Below are positions 34,456 to 64,000 of a stretch of 64,000 bases of DNA, piece by piece. Below the pieces are notes generated by a model. The model did no database searches and was not told the DNA's origin. It saw nothing but the letters and a program-made list of their open reading frames with translations. The stretch's first letter is position 1. Each line of letters begins with the position of its first letter. Source of the DNA: Channallabes apus (lineage: Eukaryota > Chordata > Actinopteri > Siluriformes > Clariidae); assembly GCA_030522415.1 (NCBI GenBank), contig CM060112.1, positions 15,890,227 through 15,954,226 of the forward strand. The letters are read 5' to 3'. The translations under genes were made by a program, and so were the position numbers.

Positions 34456-36050
34456 CAAACCGGATTCCAAAAAAGTTGGGACACTAAACAAATTGTGAAT
34501 AAAAACTGAATGCTATGATGTGGAGATGGCAAATGTCAATATTTTATTCAGAATAGAACATAAATCACGGAACAAAAGTTTAAAATGAGAAAATGTATCA
34601 TTTTAAGGGAAAAATATGGTGAATCAAAATGTCATGGTGTCAACAAATCCCAAAAAAGTTGGGACAAGGCCATTTTCACCACTGTGTGGCATCTCCCCTT
34701 CTTCTTACAACACTCAACAGACGTCTGGGGACCGAGGAGACCAGTTTCTCAAGTTTAGAAATAGGAATGCTCTCCCATTCTTGTCTAATACAGGCCTCTA
34801 ACTGTTCAATCGTCTTGGGCCTTCTTTGTCGCACCTTCCTCTTTATGATACGCCAAATGTTCTCTATAGGGGAAAGATCTGGACTGCAGACTGGCCATTT
34901 CAGTACCCGGATCCTTCTCCTACGCAGCCATGATGTTGTGATTGATGCAGAATGTGGTCTGGCATTATCTTGTTGAAAAATGCAGGGTCTTCCCTGAAAG
35001 AGATGACGTCTGGATGGGAGCATATGTTGTTCTAGAACCTGAATATATTGTTCTGCATTGATGGTGCCTTTCCAGACATGCAAGCTGCCCAGGCCACACG
35101 CACTCATGCAACCCCATACCATCAGAGATGCAGGCTTCTGAACTGAGCGTTGATAACAACTTGGGTTGTCCTCGTCCTCTTTGGTCCGGATGACATGGCG
35201 TCCCACATTTCCAACAAGAACTTCGAATCGTGACTCGTCTGACCACAGAACAGTCTTCCATTTTGCCACACTCCATTTTAAATGATCCCTGGCCCAATGA
35301 AAACGCCTGTGCTTGTGGATCTTGCTTAGAAATGGCTTCTTCTTGGCACTGTAGAGTTTCAGCTGGCAACGGCGGATGGCACGGTGGATTGTGTTCACTG
35401 CCGATGGTTTCTGGAAGTATTCCTGAGCCCATTCTGTGATTTCCTTTACAGTAGCATTCCTGTTTGTGGTGCAGTGTCGTTTAAGGGCCCGGAGATCACG
35501 GGCATCCAGTATGGTTTTATGCCCTTGACCCTTACGCACAGAGATTGTTCCAGATTCTCTGAAACTTCGGATGATATTATGCACAGTTGATGATGATAAC
35601 TGCAAAGTCTTTGCAATTTTTCGCTGGGTAACACCTTTCTGATATTGCTCCACTATCTTTCTGCGCAACATTGTGGGAATTGGTGATCCTCTACCCATCT
35701 TGGCTTCTGAGAGACACTGCCACTCTGAGAAGCTCTTTTTATACCCAATCATGTTGCCAATTAACCTAATTACTGTTAATTGGTCTTCCAGCTCTTCGTT
35801 ATGCTCAAATTTACTTTTTTCCAGCCTCTTATTGCTACTTGTCCCAACTTTTTTGGGATTTGTTGACACCCTGAAATTTGGAATCAACATATTTTTCCTT
35901 TAAAATTATACATTTTCTCGGATTAAACTTTTGATCTGTCATCTATGTTCTATTCTGAATAAAATATTGACATTTGCCATCTCCACATCATTGCATTCAG
36001 TTTTTATTCACAATTTGTTTAGTGTCCCAACTTTTTTGGAATCCGGTTTG
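34456..36050 (-). mobile_element. Full-length Tc1 transposon with intact transposase and IR/DR ends
   Basis: A 1595-bp element flanked by TA (34454-34455, 36051-36052). The ends start CAAACCGGATTCCAAAAAAG. The outermost ~105 bases of the two TIRs differ at about one position. Each TIR is about 210 bp and repeats the motif AAAAAAGTTGGGAC at an outer and an inner site, the IR/DR layout that fish Tc1 transposases bind. Together with the intact ORF this indicates recent activity. Confidence 0.95.
34676..35698 (-). CDS. Tc1-family DD34E transposase, apparently intact
   Basis: 340 residues from the ATG at 35698 (MGRGSPIPT...) to the stop at 34676. The reading frame is open 64 codons further upstream, but that part derives from TIR sequence, so the start at 35698 is preferred. 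An N-terminal helix-turn-helix is visible (V-T-Q-R-K-I-A-K-T-L-Q-L-S-S-S-T-V-H). The catalytic triad is complete: D in W-S-D-E-S-R-F, D in F-Q-Q-D-N-A-R-P-H, and E in P-D-L-S-P-I-E, with 34 residues between the last two. The enzyme would cut at the TIR ends and reinsert at TA. Length fits the family. Confidence 0.95.
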   Translation of the reverse strand: MGRGSPIPTMLRRKIVEQYQKGVTQRKIAKTLQLSSSTVHNIIRSFRESGTISVRKGQGHKTILDARDLRALKRHCTTNRNATVKEITEWAQEYFQKPSAVNTIHRAIRRCQLKLYSAKKKPFLSKIHKHRRFHWARDHLKWSVAKWKTVLWSDESRFEVLVGNVGRHVIRTKEDEDNPSCYQRSVQKPASLMVWGCMSACGLGSLHVWKGTINAEQYIQVLEQHMLPSRRHLFQGRPCIFQQDNARPHSASITTSWLRRRRIRVLKWPVCSPDLSPIENIWRIIKRKVRQRRPKTIEQLEACIRQEWESIPISKLEKLVSSVPRRLLSVVRRRGDATQW

Positions 36051-36059
36051 TACCTTATT

Positions 36060-36690
36060 GCTTGAAGTAGGTAAAGCAATGCACATAGATATGCAGGAAA
36101 CACTTGTTACAGGATTAAAAAAAAAAGGATTAACATACTTATATTATTTTAATATAAAAAGGCGTTCTTATAAAAAGTATTGATCCATGAGAATTTGCTA
36201 GTTTTGTGCTGTTTGCTTGCAACCCTGTGTGCACGCCTGTACCTCTGTGTGCCAGCAGATGGCTGTAGTGAGCTGCATTTGACACGTCATCAACTACATG
36301 AAACATTTGAGAAACTGTTTGTCTTAACATTTTTTTTAGACAAATTCTCATTTTGCACAGAATGTGTAAATGTAAATAGCACTCAGTCTTGCATTGAACG
36401 TAAAAAAAAAAAAAAAAAAAGTTCCAACTGCTTGCTTAGGCTTTGTTTTAGATGTGCTGAGTGGGGCGCCCTCTGCTGGAACTCAACACGTTCAGACACT
36501 TGACTGAGAAAAATGTCTCCAAACAGTTGTTTAAAATCAAAAGTCTTACATTTTCCTCATATGGTACAGACTAAAATTGCACTAGCGTGTGTTCATTCAT
36601 TATTTACATCTTTAAAGCACTTATTGAGAGCATATACGTCCTGTGTGTCTTTTATGAAATGAACCTGGACAGCCCTAGACATTTTGTCAA
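36060..36690. other. Intergenic, nothing recognised
   Basis: Holds an 18-base A run (36402-36420). No gene. Confidence 0.4.
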
Positions 36691-36699
36691 AGCAATGAC

Positions 36700-37065
36700 G
36701 TGAAGGGCAATAAGGAAGAAATGGAAGTAAAAAAGGAAAGAAAAGGATTAGGGGACAGGGGAATGAAAAATAGAAAGTGTATGCAGAGTAAAATGAGAGA
36801 GGGAGAGAGAAGGAAAAAGAGTACGTGCAAGGGAAAGAAAGAAAGAGTAGTTAAAGGGGAAAAAACTGTGTAAAAGAGGAAAAGAAAGAAAGGTGTATGA
36901 AAAAAGAGTGAAAATTGTGGGGAAAAAAGAAAGTAAATTGTTAGAAAAAGGAAAATAAGTACATGCAAGGTGAAGAAAGACAGACAGAAAGAGACATGAA
37001 AATGTAGGTTAAGAAAAAAAAGCGTGTACGAGGGAAAGAAAGAAAGAAAGATGTTAGCTGAGCTT
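36700..37065. repeat. Purine-rich tract upstream of the first cacnb4 exon
   Basis: About 360 bases are nearly all A and G on the + strand (GAAAGAAAG, GAGAGGGAGAGAG and similar), ending some 40 bases before the CpG-rich promoter. The 192-residue minus-strand ORF over it is a Phe/Leu/Ser composition artefact. Confidence 0.7.
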
Positions 37066-37099
37066 CGGAGCATGGAGCCTGTTTGCTTTTTTTTTTCTG

Positions 37100-37363
37100 A
37101 CGTGCTGAACCCAGACTCGTCGTAAGCGCGTGCGTCGCGCACACCGTCACGCGCACGCCTGTGCACACCGACCTGCCTGTCAGTCAGCAGTGTTGAGCGG
37201 CGGCGCGCGCGAGGCAGCAGCAGGAGTAACTCCAGTAGGTTTTTATTGGGAACGTGAAAGCGCAAACCGGGCGAAACTGGAGCAGACCGCGAGAAACCCT
37301 CCTAACCTGCCGTGGGGCGCAGCGGCCTCGCAGCCGCCCGTGTGGACCGATGTGCTGGCGGAA
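37100..37363 (+). promoter_or_regulatory. cacnb4: CpG-rich promoter and 5' UTR of the first cacnb4 transcript
   Basis: CpG density rises sharply (GCGTGCGTCGCGCACACC..., CGGCGGCGCGCGCGAGGC) in otherwise CpG-poor sequence, directly before the ATG at 37364. No clear TATA box; a CRE-like TGACGTGC lies near 37099. The reading frame of the exon stays open upstream to 37130, so an upstream in-frame start is possible. Confidence 0.7.
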
Positions 37364-62197
<24,834 letters not shown>

Positions 62198-63046
62198 GTA
62201 AGTGTACAACATGGGTAAAGTCTTCTCATTCTGTAACTGAGTATTATGAGCTGAAAAGGACGCTTAAAAGCTGAGATGTTATCCGGATTCACTTAATGAA
62301 TGAGCAGGATCATTTGTCCCGTAATACAATCGCAATGTTTCACCAGCTAAGACAGAAAATGAAATATAAAGAACTACAGAAAAGTCAGGAAACAATCATC
62401 AAAATAGTAAAGTACAAAGCACAAGAGAGTAATTAATAAATTAAAAACATGGAAAGTACAATTGATTTACTAAGCCTTTCCTCAATGAGGATTAAAGCCC
62501 AACTGTGTGGGATACCAAGTCAATAATCATATGGGATTAAACCCCCCCCACACCACCCAAAAAAAAAAAAAAAAAAACTTTCCAACTTTGTTTGACTGAA
62601 GCCACTTAGTAACCTAGTAACCAGTGTTAGTCTCTATCCAATGACGGAAACTTTAAAGCACTTTTTGTAAGTCGCTCTGGATCAGATTGTCTGCCAAATG
62701 CCTAAATGTTAATGTATGGGATGATATGACCCAAAGCAAAGAGTTAGTGTTTTCACCGTTGATTATTCCACACCAGAGAACATCAGAGCCAAACAGTGAA
62801 GGGTTTGCCTTATATGAGGTCACATTAGAATGCAAATCTAATTGGTAAACACAATAATAAACACACACTAGAGACACATCTTAATGCCTTAAAATGACTA
62901 AACAGTGATTTTTGCATAATAGGTTCCCTTTAAAGTGTGACATATTATACATTTACAGGTAGTCTCCGACTTACGAACATTCAAGTTATGAATTTCTACA
63001 GCAGTTCTACTGTTCTACAAAAAATAGACACTGCAGTGCTCCAGAC
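62198..63046. other. cacnb4 intron with SINE/LINE tail fragment
   Basis: A 3' tail fragment ('taagtcgctctggatcagat', 'ctgccaaatgcctaaatg') at 62668-62706, and a C-rich then A-rich run at 62540-62577. Otherwise unrecognised. Confidence 0.5.
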
Positions 63047-63818
63047 TAGGGATGCTCAATTCGATTAATTTTCCCAACCGTTCGTTATCCGAACATTAAC
63101 CGTTAACTGATCCGATTAGAATATTAAATTAGAATTAAATGAAAATAGAAATGATGAGTGTCTGATTAAACATACAAAAAAAATTTCAGTTTTTATTTTA
63201 ACATGTGCGAACAATAGCACACAGAACATATCAAGAACAGAATCTGGATTCACACATCGTCAAATTTTCACGCACCTGCAGCGTTTCCGACAACAGAGAA
63301 AAACTAAGTACTATAAATAAAAAGAATAAAATAAATAGGCCTGCACTAAATATTTTTTACTTAAATAACAAATTACGATTTTCAAAACGAAAACATGCTG
63401 AAATACCTTTGAAGCTTGCCTCAGGTAGGCACATTTTTTCATACATTGGCTGCTAAGTTTTTTCCGGTTAAAAAAAATAGCAGGCCTGCCTCAAACCACA
63501 AACTGTCTAGTTTTTTTTTTTTTTCTAAATCCCCACCAAAAGTGATAGCACACCATTCCCGATCGAGCCGCACGAAACGGTGTGACATACGTGACGGTCG
63601 TCTCAAAGATGCGCAGTGAGAAACGGTCCAAAGTTTTAGGTGGAAGAATAATAATTCGGGGGCATTTCTGGGTGAAGAGTAATAAGTGCGCCTAGGCACA
63701 CTTAATAAAATATATATATATTTAAAAAAAAACATTTTAAACAATTTAACTGATAGTAATAAGCTGTCAAAATTCATTCTTTCGGTTAACGGTTAAACGG
63801 TTAATATGAGCATCCCTA
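63047..63818. mobile_element. Non-autonomous hAT element
   Basis: The TIRs TAGGGATGCTCAATTCGATT and its rough inverse (ATATGAGCATCCCTA) are flanked by CTCCAGAC at the left and CTTCCAGAC at the right, an 8-bp duplication with one added base. Subterminal 'aaccgttaac' motifs occur at both ends. No transposase. Confidence 0.8.
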
Positions 63819-64000
63819 CTTCCAGACCAATATTTACAATTACTTACAATATTTTCAGTGTGTAAGTGAATGCATAAAATGGCTGTCCTGTAAAGCTGTC
63901 CTAATGGTGAATAATTCAAATTTTAGAAAATCTTCAACAACACAGAGTTCTCAGTCCAAAAAAAACCACCTCTGAGACAAAATGGGGTACGGGATTCCCC
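63819..64000. other. cacnb4 intron to window end
   Basis: No feature recognised. Confidence 0.35.

Noticed and set aside
36687..37265. 192-residue minus-strand ORF, Phe/Leu/Ser-rich
   Set aside because: It is the complement of the purine tract and part of the CpG island; composition explains it.

Overview
This is vertebrate nuclear DNA, almost certainly from a ray-finned fish (teleost). Its coding sequence is in short exons with GT/AG junctions separated by long AT-rich introns. The introns are full of fish-type repeats: Tc1/mariner elements with long terminal inverted repeats (TIRs), hAT elements, tRNA-derived SINEs, a Ty3/gypsy chromovirus relic and many microsatellites. I cannot name the species. 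There are no operons, CRISPR arrays or prokaryotic features.

Two protein-coding genes lie head to tail on the + strand. From the left edge to about 29.4 kb is the 3' half of inpp4a (type I inositol polyphosphate-4-phosphatase). Ten common coding exons run from 3439 to 18637, including the CX5R catalytic loop at 18519-18539. Two alternative last exons follow: 21432-21612 encodes a hydrophobic, membrane-anchoring C-terminus, and 26221-26353 encodes a soluble C-terminus. An 18-nt candidate microexon sits at 1138-1155. A plausible distal polyadenylation signal lies near 29375.

From about 37.1 kb to beyond the right edge is cacnb4 (voltage-gated calcium channel beta-4 subunit). It has two alternative starts: a first exon at 37364-37426 joined to 39592-39675, and the short beta-4a type first exon at 51630-51674. 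Shared exons follow at 58701-58832, 59087-59209, 60118-60245, 61874-61923 and 62178-62197, giving the SH3 and HOOK regions. The guanylate-kinase-like domain lies outside the window.

The 7-8 kb between the genes holds decayed transposons, an unexplained exon-like open segment (31333-31463) and a full-length Tc1 element with an intact 340-residue transposase (34456-36050). The long cacnb4 intron between the two promoters carries a transposon block (41.2-50.1 kb). In order it holds a decayed hAT element split by a young non-autonomous LTR retrotransposon whose ORF is built of in-frame tandem repeats, then a rearranged Ty3/gypsy chromovirus relic, then a damaged Tc1 element. Further hAT elements (one with a solo LTR inside) and SINEs lie downstream.

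The most interesting points are the repeat-ORF LTR element (41636-43914), the inpp4a microexon and paired C-terminal exons, the long inverted repeat in an inpp4a intron (15139-15332), the intact Tc1 element, and long one-sided pyrimidine or purine tracts beside an alternative last exon and beside the first cacnb4 promoter.
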